A stretch of 64,000 bases of DNA from Cercophora sp. LCS_1. Taxonomy: Eukaryota > Ascomycota > Sordariomycetes > Sordariales > Lasiosphaeriaceae. Under the pieces are notes generated by a model. The model did not search any database. It was given only the letters and a program-made list of their open reading frames with translations, and had not been told where the DNA came from. Position numbers and translations under genes: made by a program. Location of the stretch: NCBI GenBank assembly GCA_036250225.1, contig JAPZLL010000031.1, positions 248,001 to 312,000 on the forward strand, in the 5' to 3' direction. This document shows, piece by piece, positions 48,637 to 62,003 of this stretch (positions are counted from its first letter, which is position 1; every line of letters begins with the position of its first letter).

Positions 48637-49624
48637 GCGGCGACACTGTGAGGCAAGTGAGTGACGCGGGCCATGGCAGAGGCAGGATTCGATAGTGGCA
48701 ATGGGCTGAGGGGCGTAGTTGGGGTCCAAGCAACGATTTGGCTTCTGGATGGAAGGAGAGATGATACCTAGAGGCTGACGGAAAATAAGGGCGTTTTTTT
48801 TTCTCTTTCTGATGACCAAAAAATCATGAGGACCCGGGGAAAATATGGAGCATTGAGTATTGTACCTGGGTTGGTTTTGTAGGTAGAAATGGATGGGTGC
48901 GCGGTTGATAGCCATATCTGTGGGTAGATCTGACGGACAATACGACGAGGCTGTTGTTGTCATCCATGATGAAGCGATGGTGGGGACTGTGCACAAAGGA
49001 GCCACCACGGCCAGGGGCTGTTTCGATATTCAGCATGTTGGCCGCTGAGGCTCAGTGCAAACATTGCATGCATATGCTCGTAAACAATAGCCGATGCGTC
49101 GTTGAACACTGGCTGTGTCGAGATGGTGGTCGCGAGAAAGCAGGCAGTTTGGGAGCGGCGAATCCTTCTAGAAGGTTGCGAGGATGGGACGGGAGCGAGA
49201 CGGTTCGGGGCGGGTGACGCCAACATACATGCCTGGGACCGCGCGTGTCCCCATATCCGCACCGTGCACGAAGCTATTCAGAACCCAATCGGGAAATCTT
49301 GTCTAATTGACAGGCCGCAACAGCGACCTTGCTATTGGCCTGACCGGAATAGGTGATATTGACTGTGGCTGGGGAAGACCCAACACAATGGAACCATATG
49401 ATTGAATAACACAAGGGTAGATTCACACCTGGTGACGGTGTGAGGATCAACCCCTCGATTCTAGAGGGTCGAACTTGTATATAAAAACCAGCAGGACCGC
49501 CGAGGGAATGGGTTCCTGTCTTTTATCATCACTTACTCATTCATTCATTCAGCCAGCCAGTGGGTAGCACACCAACACTACTGTCACTCATTCCTGTCTT
49601 CACTCGTTTTCCTTGCTCGGCACA
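48637..49624. promoter_or_regulatory. CSE1 3' region and promoter of the S10 peptidase gene
   Basis: Holds the CSE1 3' UTR and the upstream region of the carboxypeptidase. A TATATAAAA box lies at 49478-49486, about 140 bp before the ATG. A short (CATT)n run and a CT-rich segment follow at about 49535-49600, a common fungal transcription-start arrangement. No gene is seen. Confidence 0.6.
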
Positions 49625-51825
49625 ATGCCCTTCCCTTCCTTCCTCTCGGCCAGGGCCGTCTCGAGAGCCGCTGTTGCTCTTGGCTGTCTTGCGGCCGAGA
49701 CTATTGCCTTGCCCGAGCGTGTCATCCATTCACGCAACTCCAACTCGCAGGTCACTTTCCGCGAGGTGACGCTCCCCCATGATGCTCTCCACTCAGACAC
49801 GACTAACACGCTCACTCCCAGACCAAATTCTGCGAGACTACAATTGGCGTCAATGCCTTCTCGGGTTACATCAAGGTGCCCTCGCTCTCAACGATCGATG
49901 GCACGCCCTACGACGCCAACATCTTCTTTTGGTTCTTTGAGGCCCGCGATGTCAACCCGTACCGGGCGCCCCTGACCGTCTGGCTCAACGGCGGACCGGG
50001 CTCGGGCTCAACTACGCATGCCGTGGGCGGCCACAACGGACCCTGCATTGTGCGGAGCGACTCCAACTCGACGGTGCTCAACCAATGGAGCTGGAACAAG
50101 GTCTCCAACATGCTGTACATTGACCAGCCGGCGCAGACCGGCTTTTCGGTGGACGGCAACGCCGTCGATGGCTTCCGCAACATGCTCACGGCCGAAATCC
50201 TCCCCGGAGGCAGCGGCAGCGGCAACTTGACCAACCGAAAGGGGAAGTTTTCCGGCCAGAACCCTGGCAACACTGTCACGACCACGGCCGCCGCAGCCAG
50301 GGCCATTGGTGACTTCCTGGACTGCTGGTTTGACGAGTAAGTGTCACCCTCTTGAATTTCGACCAAACAGAAACAGGCCCTGACACAAAGTCCAGATTCT
50401 GGGGGTACAGACGCGGAGGCATCCATATCTGGTCGCAGTCGTAGTAAGCATACCTACCCCCTTTCTTACCACCATGATGATCCAACCAACCCTCTCCACA
50501 GCGGCGGTCATTGGGCGCCCGCCATCGCCGCCGAGCTCATGCCAGAGCGCTATTGCCGCGGTCGACACGGCTGGTGCGGCGACAACTCACGCTTCCATAT
50601 CGAAGTCGACTCGATCGGCATCATCAACGGCGTCATCGACATGGGCATCCAGATTGGATACTACCCGCATTTTGCCGTCAACAACACGTACGGCATCGAA
50701 ACAATTCCTCCGGCCGCCGCCGCCTTTGCCCTGGACAGCTTGACCCAGCCCGGCGGATGCGCCGAGCAGGCTGCCTTGTGTAGGAGCCTCCAGGAGCAGT
50801 ACGATCCGAATAATACCGGAACGAACGCAACCATCAATGGAGTGTGCCTGGGTGCTTTTGGCTTCTGCTGGGCGAACGTGTATGGAGTCTATGAGGGTCT
50901 TTCAGGGGTAATCATCTGTCCCATAATTCTCATTGACACATACTCACCTTGACAACAGCGCAACCCCCTCGACATTGCCCACACCCTCCTCGACCCTTTC
51001 CCACCCCAATACGCCCAGGGTTTCCTCAACAACAAATGGGTCCAGGACGCCCTCGGTGCCAAGGTCAACTACACCGAGATCAGTCCGGTCGTCAATAACG
51101 GTGAGTTCATGTTGTTTTCCCGTCCCCAGTACCCACACCACCTTCCTCGTACTGACCGAAGCCCAGCCTTCATCTTCTCGGGCGACTTTGTCCGCGGCTA
51201 CACCACCCAAATCTCTGACCTCCTCGACTCGGGCGTCAGAGTCGCCCTCGTCTACGGCGACCGCGACTACCGCGCCAACTGGTTCGGCGGCGAAGCCGTC
51301 TCGCTGGCCATCACGCACGACCACAGGACCCAGTTCGCGTCGGCAGGCTACGCCAACCTCGCGACATCATCGTCTTATACGGGCGGCAAAGTCCGCCAGC
51401 ATAATCTGCTGTCTTTTAGCCGTGTTTACCAGGCTGGTCATGAAGGTATGCCTTCTTTTTTTCTCTCCACTTTTCTCTTCTTTCACTCCCATCCTTTCAG
51501 GAATCGCCCAGTGTAGTGTGTGTCTGACATGTACCATCCAGTCCCCTACTACCAACCCGAAACAGCCTTCAAGATCTTTTCCCGCACCATCAACGGCTAC
51601 GACGTTGCGACAGGCTCGGTGCGTGTCAACAGACAGTACAAGACGACCGGTCCTTCGTCTGTGGCCAATGTGAACTCGGGCCCGCCGACGCCGGCACAGG
51701 GACCCGGCGTGTGCTACGTCGATGCGGCGCCACTCGGGGAGCGATGCAATGCTGCACAGCTCGGGGCCTTGGTCGATGGCTCGGCCGTTGTCGTTCAGAG
51801 GGTTGTTGCCACCCCTGGGCCTTGA
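49625..51825 (+). CDS. Secreted S10-family serine carboxypeptidase-like protein
   Basis: Secretory-pathway or vacuolar peptidase of family S10. Seven exons, 49625-49765, 49822-50336, 50396-50443, 50502-50907, 50959-51100, 51167-51445 and 51542-51825, give 604 residues in exact phase. The N-terminus is Ala-rich and hydrophobic, like a signal peptide. The oxyanion-hole loop is present (TVWLNGGPGSGS, about 98-109). The nucleophile is Ser234 in SQSYGGHWAP, assembled across the 58-nt intron 50444-50501. The Asp is in VYGDRDYRANWFGG (449-452), and His509 lies in QAGHEVPYYQP. Two residues usual in active carboxypeptidases differ: the Glu before the nucleophile Ser is Gln, and the Glu in the FxENGP-like motif is His118 (VGGHNGPC). 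The triad is intact, so it may be active with altered specificity. Several N-x-T/S sites suggest glycosylation. Confidence 0.88.
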
Positions 51826-54800
51826 ACTCAAGAACCCCTTGTTGGCTTTGTGGGATGTCACGTCATGCCATGTCATGCGATCCTGCCTCCTCTTCTTGAT
51901 TTCCATTCTATCGATCATTTGGATATATATGATATGTAGGCGGTAGCTTGGGTGGTTTTACGGAACTTGACTTGTCAATTCTCAATGTCGCCGGTGTCGC
52001 CGCTTTGTTGAAAGTACCGTCGGTTCCTGTTCTCCCCTGGACAAAAGGGTGCACTAGGAAAACGGAACTGAAAAAAAAAAAAAACCAGAATCCGGTCCTT
52101 TTGCTTTGCCGTCCATCTGTCCGTGTCTATCTGTCTCGTTGATCAAATCAACCGCATCTCTCCGCCGATTTGGCTTTGCATAAAATGGGTCGGAGGCGGC
52201 TAACTTTCGAGGCCGCATCGTGCAGGGTTTAGTTTCTAGAGAGGCTGGAGGCTGGCGGTCAAACAAGAAAAAAAATCCCCATACCCCATACCGTATCGCC
52301 TATTCGGTCGACTTGCATGAGGAGTGATTTCGTTTGAGAAAGAGGGGAAGGGAACGAACGAAACAAACGTCAACGCTCGCCTTCACCGTCTTTGTGGCGA
52401 ATGTCGATTTCCATAACAAATAGGTCCGTGGAAATAAGGGGCAAAAGGTATTGTCATTAGGAGAAAAAAAGACCACCTTCTTGATGGGGAAACCTGCCAT
52501 GAGCTAGAGCGAGTTGTGGCTTGCTCAGGGGCTTGCGTTTTCTCTTTCTCAAGAAACAGGCCAATCGCATACCGGTGAGTTGTAAGCCTGTATGTTTCCT
52601 GTCCTGCATGGCGTTGAATTGGCTTGCTCGGGTTGTTGATGCTCGTCCCTGGTGAACACACACGAGGATGTGACTTCTCTGCTTGGCGCAGATGCTGTGG
52701 ATAGCCGTCAAGGTGGTTTCACGAAACTCCATCTCAAGACTGGATGCTGATCTTGTCTTGCAATCTTTCCCGACCTGTCGTTTCTCCTTTCTGTCTGAAG
52801 ATGGTCCCTTACTTTTTTGGCTTTTTATTGATTTGTGCAGGTGTGAGATTCCCCTGTCCTGTTGCCTTGCCTGGTGCAATCAACATGGTCTCCTCAACGG
52901 CCCGCAGCGGAAAACCCCTGCGCTCGGCAGCCAAGGCCTTGGAATTGGTCCTGTCTTCGGAAACTGCTCACCGCAGTCTGCGGGGCTGGCTGTATGTCCG
53001 ACGATCCTGCTTTTTTTTGTTGCTGGTCTCTCCGCTGCCACCCTTTTCGCGAAGAATCACACTAGTTGCTGCAAGGTACTCAGGCCGGCGCGAGACTAAA
53101 CCGCCGTCATGCAAGACATCGGGATAAGTGCTTGCATGGAAGGGGGTAGGTACCGACTGACGCCTGTCTGAGACATTGGGCGAGATCTCGACCCAGGTGG
53201 AATGCTCAGCTTGTTGTCATCAGTCGGCTCGCCCCATTCCCATCTCGCCACCACGGCTGAACCCGTTCTTTGGGTTCCTCGAGACGTGATGCCTTGGTTC
53301 CATTGCCAATGCCGTGGATGGGATGATTAACTGGTGCTCAGATAGCACTCCGGCCCTCTGGAATCAACGTCTTGGGTTGCCATGCCCTGAGCAGGTCAAG
53401 CCGTCAAGAAGGCGGTCAAAGCCCTTGCTCGTTTGTAAAGGCTTCACGAATCAAGAAGGCGGGGTGGGTTCGGTGATGTTGACTGGGGGGAGATTGCGTG
53501 GCGTTTCCTCAAGCGGATCTCGGCCAATGCATGCCCATCATGCCAGCCTCAAGTTGTGAAGATCCAAACCTAAAAGCGCTGTTGCATTGAGGGTTGTTCG
53601 TCTCAACGTTTCCTGTGTGCGGATCTGCGGCGGGATTCCATGACTAGCTTGGTTCCTCTGTGTGTTCCGTCGTCGGCCCAACCTCCTCGCCGGGTCCACG
53701 GATGACGAACAGACCAATCATCTGCTGCATCAAGTGGTTGGTTGATCTCGAGACCCCCAAAGGAACGAGAAAAAAAAACAAACAGTGTGAGGCTTTGTGA
53801 GCCCCAGTCCCACTTGTCAAAGTTTGGCCGCTGCGGAAGTGAGAGCCCCCGAAATTCGGCCATGGTCCCGCTGCGGTGTCATGGTTTCGGTGGATAATCG
53901 CTGAGAGAGAATGCTGCTGAACTGACATGTCAACCATCGCGACATCGGCTGAAACATAGCCGATTGTTCAAGCAAAAGAGGAAGTGCACATTCCCGGGCT
54001 GTATTCCGTAAAGGGGGAAAGAGTGCCGAAGTTTGCCACCACAAACCCTTCGTGATGAGAACCGAGATGCAGGACAGGCCATTCGACCGACAACGTGATT
54101 GGGTCGTGGTGAAGAGGGTGCTGCTGCCAGACGAGACTCCGACATGCAACAACAGCAGTGTGAAACGCTGCATAACTGCCAGGAACCGATTGCAAGCTCT
54201 TGTCGTCCCCGAGCTCCTCCTTCCTTGGTCCACAGAATCGGCATGCGCCGAACCCTTCCTGCAATGCAGACAGGGCCGAGTTGACATTGACAAGGTCGGC
54301 TTGCCAGATTTGGTTTCGAGCGAGAACATCGTGCCCGCCCACCAAACGAATTCCCCCACGGCTGTTTTTTGGTACGCGCCGCAAAGTCTGGAACCGAGCA
54401 GAACCAAATCATCCCGTGTTTCTATTTCCTTCAGTAAAGAAGGATAGGAAACAAGGAAGTAAGGGCACGGACGTGAAATTGCAACGAGAGGATTGGATGC
54501 CAAGACCAGGAACATCGCCAACGGTTTTTTGGACCCCAAAACTTTGGGAAGGCGTTCCTGAACGCAGGGCAGAAGAAAGGGGCCAGGGACTAAATGGTAC
54601 TCAATTTCCCAGCAACCGTTGGCTCGACTACCCCCAGCAAGACACGCAGCTTCAGACAACAAAAAGCAACTGTGACCGGCTAGGTAACATTGCAGCAGAA
54701 GCACATAAAATATCACACGAGGTTCAACCCGGAATCTTGACATCGCAGGCGAGCAGCCTCAAGACATTAGCCCAAATGCAGCCGTTATGGAGAAGGCACA

Positions 54801-57800
54801 TCGGACAGGTTGCGATGTTTGCATCCTGGTTTCACTCGTCACAACACTCAACGCGCGACGGGCGGTAACAGTTTCGTTATCACCGGGTGTTACGCTTCAG
54901 CAAATTGGTATTTAGCAACCGGTTTTTGGGGACAGAGGTTTTCTGTCGTCGTCCGCCTTCCAGATTGCTTTTCTGTAGGGACGCACAGGCGATCTGGAAA
55001 AACATTGAAGGACCTCTCCCATCGCCTGTCGATTCTCTCCGGACGTTCAGGTTTTCTCTCTCTGCTCAGTCCGGGTTGAGCGATTTAATCGCCGCTGTCA
55101 TTTCAAATCGCATTTATATTTTGTTTTTCCAAGGTGATGATGCGATAAAATGTTTCAAACATGATGGGGAAAAAAAAGCAAAAGCTCCATGGGGCCAGTT
55201 TTACACAACGACTGTCGTGACAAAAAAGGAAAGAGTGAGGAAATCTGGGGTGGGAGGGCGTTTGGGGGAGGCCCGGCCCATCCCTGACTCCCCGCATAGC
55301 CGATCAGGGGCTGCGGAGGGAATCGAAATCGACAATCGCGCTGGGCGGCTGTCCTGTCCGGCACTCAAGAGCGCACTACACTACTGTACCCATCCTCCCG
55401 TTGCCGAGCTTCAGCTCTGCAAGGGCACGCACTTGCCCACCTGTCTTACGAATATCCGCGCTATCGCGGCTGGGGCCAAGCAAACGTGGATACGTTGATG
55501 GCGGCGTCTCCAGCTCTCACGGCCGGTTCGATCTGGCATTCAATAGCTTCCCGCTAGGCCTTCCAGCCGCGCATTTATTCGACTCGGTCCTTCGGCATAC
55601 CGCCCGGGCCCCTCGCCGAGAGGAAGGCCCCGAGCTTGGGCCTCCGCTCAAGTGGGATATGTCTCAGACAGCGTATGCCGACTTCAAAACTAGCAGTTAG
55701 TGAACCCTCATTCGTATCAGTAAGAGGGGGTTGGTTGGACGTCAGACGGCGTAGAGGGCTTGGTGAACGGCGAAATATCCGCAAGGCAGACACTGCAAGA
55801 GCTTCAGAACCGCCGTGTTCCATCTCGCCCTCACCACATCCACAACCCTGATCCTTGTCGGCGGTGACACGCCGTCCCAACACCATCTCGTCCACCACAA
55901 CCGGTAGACCGCGCAGTAATTGGCTTTACCCCACAAAGTTACACGGCGTCTTGCAATGCTGGCTGGCACAGCGCCGCAGGTGGTGAGGGGGCCGTGACCT
56001 GACAAAGACCGCAATGCCGCCGCCATGGACTGGCGAACAGCTATGCAGGAACGAGGGGTTCGTTTTCTCAAAGGCACGTCTTGGGTCGCCATCCAGGCTG
56101 GGTGCCCATCAAATATGAAGCCGACAGTCACAAGAGGACGACTGAGGTATGAGCCGCCCTCCACCACGTAAATTGCCCTCAACGGAAAGGTGGGATTGTG
56201 GTGTGCTCTTTGGGGATAGTTGTGGACGGCTGCAAGGTGGTAGCACCAATTGACAGAAGGGCAAACCCGATGACGGAGCGGTCTGCAACTCTGTGTCGCA
56301 TCCTCCACACGCATTCGGCCCACACCTTTCTCAGCGCTGCGCCGTGCCTGACCTGCCGTGGGAACTTGTCGGGTGCCTGGCAATTCCGGGCGCTGCGGGT
56401 GCCGGGCAAACTGGTCGTTGCTTAGCCTCCAAACGAGCTTGCCAAAGACCAATCTGTCCCGTCCCTCACCCTCTTCCTCGAGCTGAATGACGGGACGCCG
56501 TCTGTTGATGCTTGCGCAAACACGGCTAGGCTTACGAGCCCACGGGACGCGCATTGATATTGAGAATCCTCTTGCCGGCGCCAGAGGCATCGCGAGGGGA
56601 TGCAAAGCATTTCTTGCGTACGCACGCACACATTCCCGTGCTTTGGGACTGCATTGGACATGCACGCTATGCAGGGCGAGCCACATGGCATTTTGGACCG
56701 GGGCTAGCGTTTGTGCTTCCGTCTACCGGCGCTGGGTGATTCTTGTTCTGCAACACGTTGTGCCGCCGAAACGATTCTTGTTACGCCGCCAGTCTGCAGA
56801 AGATTCGCGGCCACGTCTTAGCAGTAGGTTGCGTTAGAGGGGATATGTTGAGGGGACGCTGGTGTCAACGAGAGACACCCTCTTTGGACGACGAATACCA
56901 CTTAGCCCCACCGACTCAAATGAGGAAACCCGGAATAGATTCGGGGGCCATGTCAAAACCAGAACTCGAGTCAGTAGAATACGACTCTGTCTGAACCTTT
57001 TGGTGCGCGTGGGGGTCAGGTTGCGCTGGCCGGCCCCGCTACTTCCTCTGTCCTGGGTGCGTGTAGGTATAGCGGACGTGTTAAGTGTATAACGGCAGTC
57101 GATCATGATGCGGCGCAAAGTCGCATTGAGAAGAATCCCACAATGCTCAGGGGCCGTCCGAGGTCCCGCCATCGTTATCGGCGAAGCGCCTCGGCCGGGG
57201 CGGGGCAGGCACAAAACGTGTCTCGAGTGTGGTGGGCTTCGGCGCAAAAAAGCATGCAAAAGTCTGAGTTGAGCGAGGAGAGCGATGCAGGTGTGCAGTG
57301 TTGATGCGAAGTTGCGGGGACAGTTGCGCTGGCTCCGATGGCTCAACGTCCAGGAACAAATGAGGTCAGCCACACCACTCCAAAGAAAAAGCGACTGCAA
57401 AAGAAAACGCCGGGTTTCCATCCTGGCAGTGCCTGGTTTGTCTGCAATACAGTGGCCTAACCGGAATCTTCCTAGTGGCGCCCTTTCGGGTTAGACGAGT
57501 CAAAACTCGATTAGCGACTACCCAGGGGCGGTGGTCACCTGGAAACCAAAACTGACATCTTGGTCTGCGATGTTCAGAGCGCGCAACCAAAGAGGCTCTC
57601 TTCATTCCTGTGCAAAAAAACGAAAGGACAGGGCAGAACACACCGCTTTCACCAAAATTATGTCATGCTGATGGATGCTGTCCACCGGGCTGGACTGTAT
57701 TTATCCTAGATCTGAAACCGTGCCACATAGATATGGCGTCTTTAAATTGACTTGACAGGGAATGGGTGACGTTGCTGGCTGCTTTCTTCCCCTGGGGACA

Positions 57801-58576
57801 ACGGGCTGCCGAGGTATCGTGAGGCACGTCTGCAAACAAACTGGAAACTTTCACATTCGGCCGGTTCCCGAGAAATGTATATTTTTTCAGATTCGCCGGT
57901 AGGTCGGCCGATGATGGTGCGTGAGCGATGGATCTCGAGGCCACCGACTCGGCTAGATAGCGTGATTGCTGGGGAACGGTGGGGAGAGATAGTCCTTTCA
58001 GTGTTCGTCTTGATGGGAATTGACGGATCGCGGACGATCAATTGGGAAGCGATTGACTGGTGCGCACGGCTTGCTGAGGACCCCTGGGTACTTGTCCCCA
58101 GCTGTCAGGGAAGGCTGCCAGCGATCCCTCCGACCCATGCAGGGTATTTTCCAAGTGCCTCTTATCCCAACTTGGCTCGAGACAGGTGCGCGGTGGAGCG
58201 GCCTGGTTTATTAATCTCGCTCCAGACCTCCCGGTGTGCGGTCGCCTTTTGTTATTAGGTCACTGCCGTCCATGTCCGGTTTTTATTTTCTCCCGTTTAT
58301 GACCTCTGCCAGGCGTCGGGTGGACAACCGCCTTGATCATCCGAGTCATCTGCGCGGCGGAACCCCATTTCCTACCCTCACGTCACCAATACGTACGTGG
58401 TAGGGAACGAAAAGGATCGCTGGCTCGCCCTGTGTCGCCCGCCTGCCCTTCCCCGTCTCCTCACAATGCTCGCCTTTAATGCATAACACGCTCGATCCGC
58501 ATTCGAACCCTGCGAACTCGACCGCACTTGTCTCCTCGATAGGTCGCAATCGCAACGACGACTACCCATACCGACA
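51826..58576. other. Long gene-poor stretch (6.75 kb)
   Basis: No frame on either strand resembles a known protein. Two minus-strand frames are long, 53817-54743 (308 codons) and 55742-56686 (314 codons, ATG start). They lack recognisable domains and overlap equally open frames on the other strand, so I do not call them genes. Poly-A (14 A at 52071-52084) and A-rich runs occur. The 3' end would include the promoter and leader of the PH-like gene. Confidence 0.45.
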
Positions 58577-60675
58577 ATGGAGGGTTTGTTGACAGTGCCC
58601 CCAGACAGGGGCACCATCATTGGCAGGGCGCTATGGAAGCCTCGATATGTGGTTGTGGGAGGCGTGCAGCGAGAGCCCTTGACACCTAGCAGTGTTCAGA
58701 GCAGTCGCCTACAGTCGAGCCGCAGTTCAACGCCGAGGGGCGTCTTGAAGACCTTTCCCGATGGCGTGTTCCTCTCCGTCTACAAGTCCAAGGTAAGCAA
58801 TGCCACCAAACTATGGGGGAACGACGCTAGGGGCCCCTTTCTAACTTGCTCCCGTAGGACGATGCGGAGCCAGTGCAGCAGCATGCCATTGCCACCATCA
58901 CCGATTGCCAGGTCCAGATGCTTGCGCACCGCAAGCAAGGTCCTGTGCTTCCCACGCTTGTCATCAACATTGTCCCGGACCCTGTGACCGACAAGCTGCG
59001 AAAGCGACGCTCGAGCAGAACTGCTGGCTTGACAGCAACCAAGGACACGGCGCCAACAACCCTCTTCTTTCGCCCAGCTTCGCCTGAGGGTTATACCCTC
59101 CAGGAATGGGCACACACTATCCAGCAGCTCATGCAAACATATGTGCCGGAACGGACCCCCTTGAGCCCGATGACGCCCGCATCTCCGACCTTCATCAACC
59201 CTTTTGCCCCCCGTCCGAGCCCCGGTGACCCGCACAACCGACCGAGTAGCAGCACACCGGGATCGCGCCCCCCTTTCTTCTCCAAGGGCTCCAACCACAC
59301 AAGTTCCAGCCGCGAGCGCGACCGACCCCTGACGTATTCCGAAACACACAGTCTCCGTTCGAAGCCAAGTGACCTCTCTTCCCACACGAGCTCGATGAAC
59401 CCCTCCCACATGGGTTTCCATCAAAATTACACCACCGTACACCCCACTGATCTCCCCTCTCCAGCCACGACAGTCGGCGATTATCAGGGTGAATTCATCG
59501 AGGGATGGACCTCTGCGCAGGGGAGATCATCGGCGCTAAACTCGCCGATCAGAACAAGAGACAGCATGGGATCTCAGTTTCCATTGGCTCCCCAGACAGT
59601 CATGACTTCGAGCTCGCCTCCGGCGCCGCGAGAAACTATCCTTGACCGAGCCTTCCAACTGCGGTATATCCCGGGTTCCGACCGCGAGCTGCCGGGCGAG
59701 GAGAAAATGAGCTCCTTGGCTCGGTTTGATGCTCTGATGCGCGAAGCTGATGAGAAGCGCAAAGAACGCGAGGTTCAGGAATCCAGAGCAAGGGCAGCAA
59801 CGGTGACCACGGCCATGCTCCCAGACGCTGCCGAGAGTGCCGGCTTGAAGAGTGCCTGGGATTTGGACGACGATTCCGATACGGATGGTGATGACTTTGA
59901 AGAGGGCAACGACGACAGTGATGGGCCTGTTGGTGAGATGGAGCAGGACTTAGAAGATCGGTTCCCTGAACCTCCTGGCTCACGGATCAATCCATCCGCC
60001 CAACGTGCATTGGAGTACATTGCAGGGCGGCAGGACACAACGCCCCGCCAGTCGGCGCGATCAGGGACGCGCTCGCCCTTGAGCTATAATCAAGAAGCCC
60101 TCATGGCACTCTCAAACTCAAATAGTGGGTCTTCTCAACTGCGGCCGCACACCGGCTACTCCAAACATAGAAGGCCTGCAATTGCTCAACGAACGCACAG
60201 TCAACCGCAGTTAGCGGGAATGGTAGCAGCTCCGGCAGCTCCTCCCGCCAACCCCCCTGTGCCACCACCCCTGGTCCGCAGAGGGACTGTGGCCGCTCCA
60301 AGCAGCGCGTTCGAGGAGACCTCAGGGCCGGCTTCGGCGGTCCCGAGTTTGCAGCGGAGCAATACCGAAAAGCGACTCTCGACTTCGAGTTTGAAGCGCC
60401 AGAGCTTTACCGAGTTCACCAAGCGGCTGAGCACCAGCAGTCTCCTGCTCTTCCCCAGCGGCGGGAGCAGCCGTGGAAGCAACAGCGATATGGATGCGCA
60501 GCAGCAGCTCCAGGCACAGCAACAACAGCCACAGCAGCAGTTCGCCCACCACCTACATCCAAGGGCTGCGCCAGCGCCGCCTCAGCGAGCCCAGACGGCG
60601 GCACCGACTTCGAATGATCGATGTGGCTGGCGAGGGAGCGTGGGCGTCTTCGGAGCTGAGGGCGGCTTCTTGTGA
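58577..60675 (+). CDS. Fungal PH-domain-like protein of unknown function
   Basis: Two exons, 58577-58792 and 58858-60675, around a 65-nt intron (gtaagc donor, gtag acceptor) give 677 residues. Residues about 10-185 look like a split pleckstrin-homology fold: strand-like ALWKPRYVVVGGVQRE, GVFLSVYKSKDDAEPVQQ, ITDCQVQMLAHRKQGPVLP, then an insert, TTLFFRPASPEGYTLQEW and the closing helix WAHTIQQLMQTYVP. The remainder is Ser/Pro-rich disordered sequence with a helix containing ARFDALMREADEKRKE, an acidic run (DDDSDTDGDDFEEGNDD) and Gln-rich stretches (QQQLQAQQQQPQQQ). The C-terminus CGWRGSVGVFGAEGGFL resembles a conserved tail I associate with filamentous-fungal homologues, which supports this stop over the alternative frame to 60808. 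Function is not known to me; membrane or lipid binding is inference from the fold. Confidence 0.8.
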
Positions 60676-62003
60676 GGAAGACGGGACAACCGGGTTCGGA
60701 TACAAGGTATCGCCTGACCAAACCCGTTGCCATTGCTCCGCGGGATCTTTCCGACTGTTCCAAGGCCCGAAATGCTCGGTTACCCTTGAACACTTTGAAA
60801 GCGCCTAGGCAGTTTGGACACCATCCTCCCTCCTGGAGGAATGTTGAAGCAAGGGTTCGGCGGGCAGCGTTTCCTGTCGGCAATTCATGCGACAGTCCGT
60901 CCACCCGAACCTCGCCCCCAATTCTCTTGAGTGTATGATCGGACGATTTGGGGTCACGACGAGTATGACTCTGACTTGGTTTCTGGGGCGTTTTGACAGG
61001 TATTTTATGCTTAATTTCTCTTTCTCCTGTGTCAAAGATTTTAATACCATTTTTCGATGAGCCGTCGCTGTATAAACCGACCAACCTTTTTTATCACGAC
61101 CAGTCATGACGGCAATATGCACAAACGGGGCATGCGGCGTTAATACTACTTTCTTTTCATGTCTTGGGTGTTGGTCTGTAGAAGGGCATTGCCAAGCGGA
61201 GAAACGACGAGTCGATCTTTTTGCCTTGTAAATGGATGCAGAGAACGAGGAAGACGTGTGGTTGGAAAGACGGAGCGCGAGGGAAAAAGTCACAAAAAAG
61301 TGGACTTGGTGTGTCCCCACGCTGAAGATATACCTCCTTACATAGCCCGCCAACTTATATATCAACCCGTGTATGGAGAACCTCTCATATTTGACCGGTC
61401 CTTCCGTGAGTGCTATTTTTGACAACTTGACTGCATGCCGCGCGAGAACGGGGAAAGGGAGGCGGTTACACAATATGGATGAGTACCACGGAAATTCTCT
61501 AGTTTGACGACGACGTGCGTTCAGGGTTTGGGATCTCAGGCCGAGTTTGGTCCTCCAGTGAGGATGCTTGGGTTCAATGCTTGGGGGTGGAGCACGACTG
61601 CTGCAGTGAGAGCTGGGTGCAACGTTGTTGATCACCGGATCGTGGGTTCATTAAGAGGGGCGATTGGATGGTATGGCTTGTGCTATCGTGACTTGTTCTT
61701 GAACTCGGTTGGGTTGGTATCAGGGGATACCGATCGGTGTTTGTTTTCGATAGGTCTGGGTACGATTCCGGGAGGTCTTGGGGGTATGGAATGAGGTCTC
61801 CGGGAAATGATGCTGCGCCTTTGTGGATGGGACCATGCTTGAGGATGTGAGCTAGGGGCCTCTGGAATAATATCTAACGCCTCTGGGGCTTACAGAAACC
61901 CCTTCTTTACTGGGAAATACGGGCCACTGTTCTTTTCGTGGATGCCTTTTTCATTAGAGACGGGACCTGGGGCGTACCCAATAGTCGCCATCCAAGAGTC
62001 CCC
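60676..62003. other. Spacer between the PH-like gene and the kinase relic
   Basis: Convergent arrangement. It presumably holds the 3' UTR of the PH-like gene. I see no credible gene. Frames on the minus strand at 60805-61635 match nothing and begin without family support. Confidence 0.45.

Noticed and set aside
53817..54743. 308-codon minus-strand open frame
   Set aside because: No recognisable domain or gene-like codon pattern, and equally open frames lie on the opposite strand; likely chance.
55742..56686. 314-codon minus-strand open frame with an ATG
   Set aside because: Composition-driven (Arg, Pro, Cys, His rich), no motif, no splice or homology support; kept only as a note in the gap finding.
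60473..60808. Alternative frame at the end of the PH-like gene
   Set aside because: The main frame ends with the more plausible tail GVFGAEGGFL, and no splice signal is needed to reach it.
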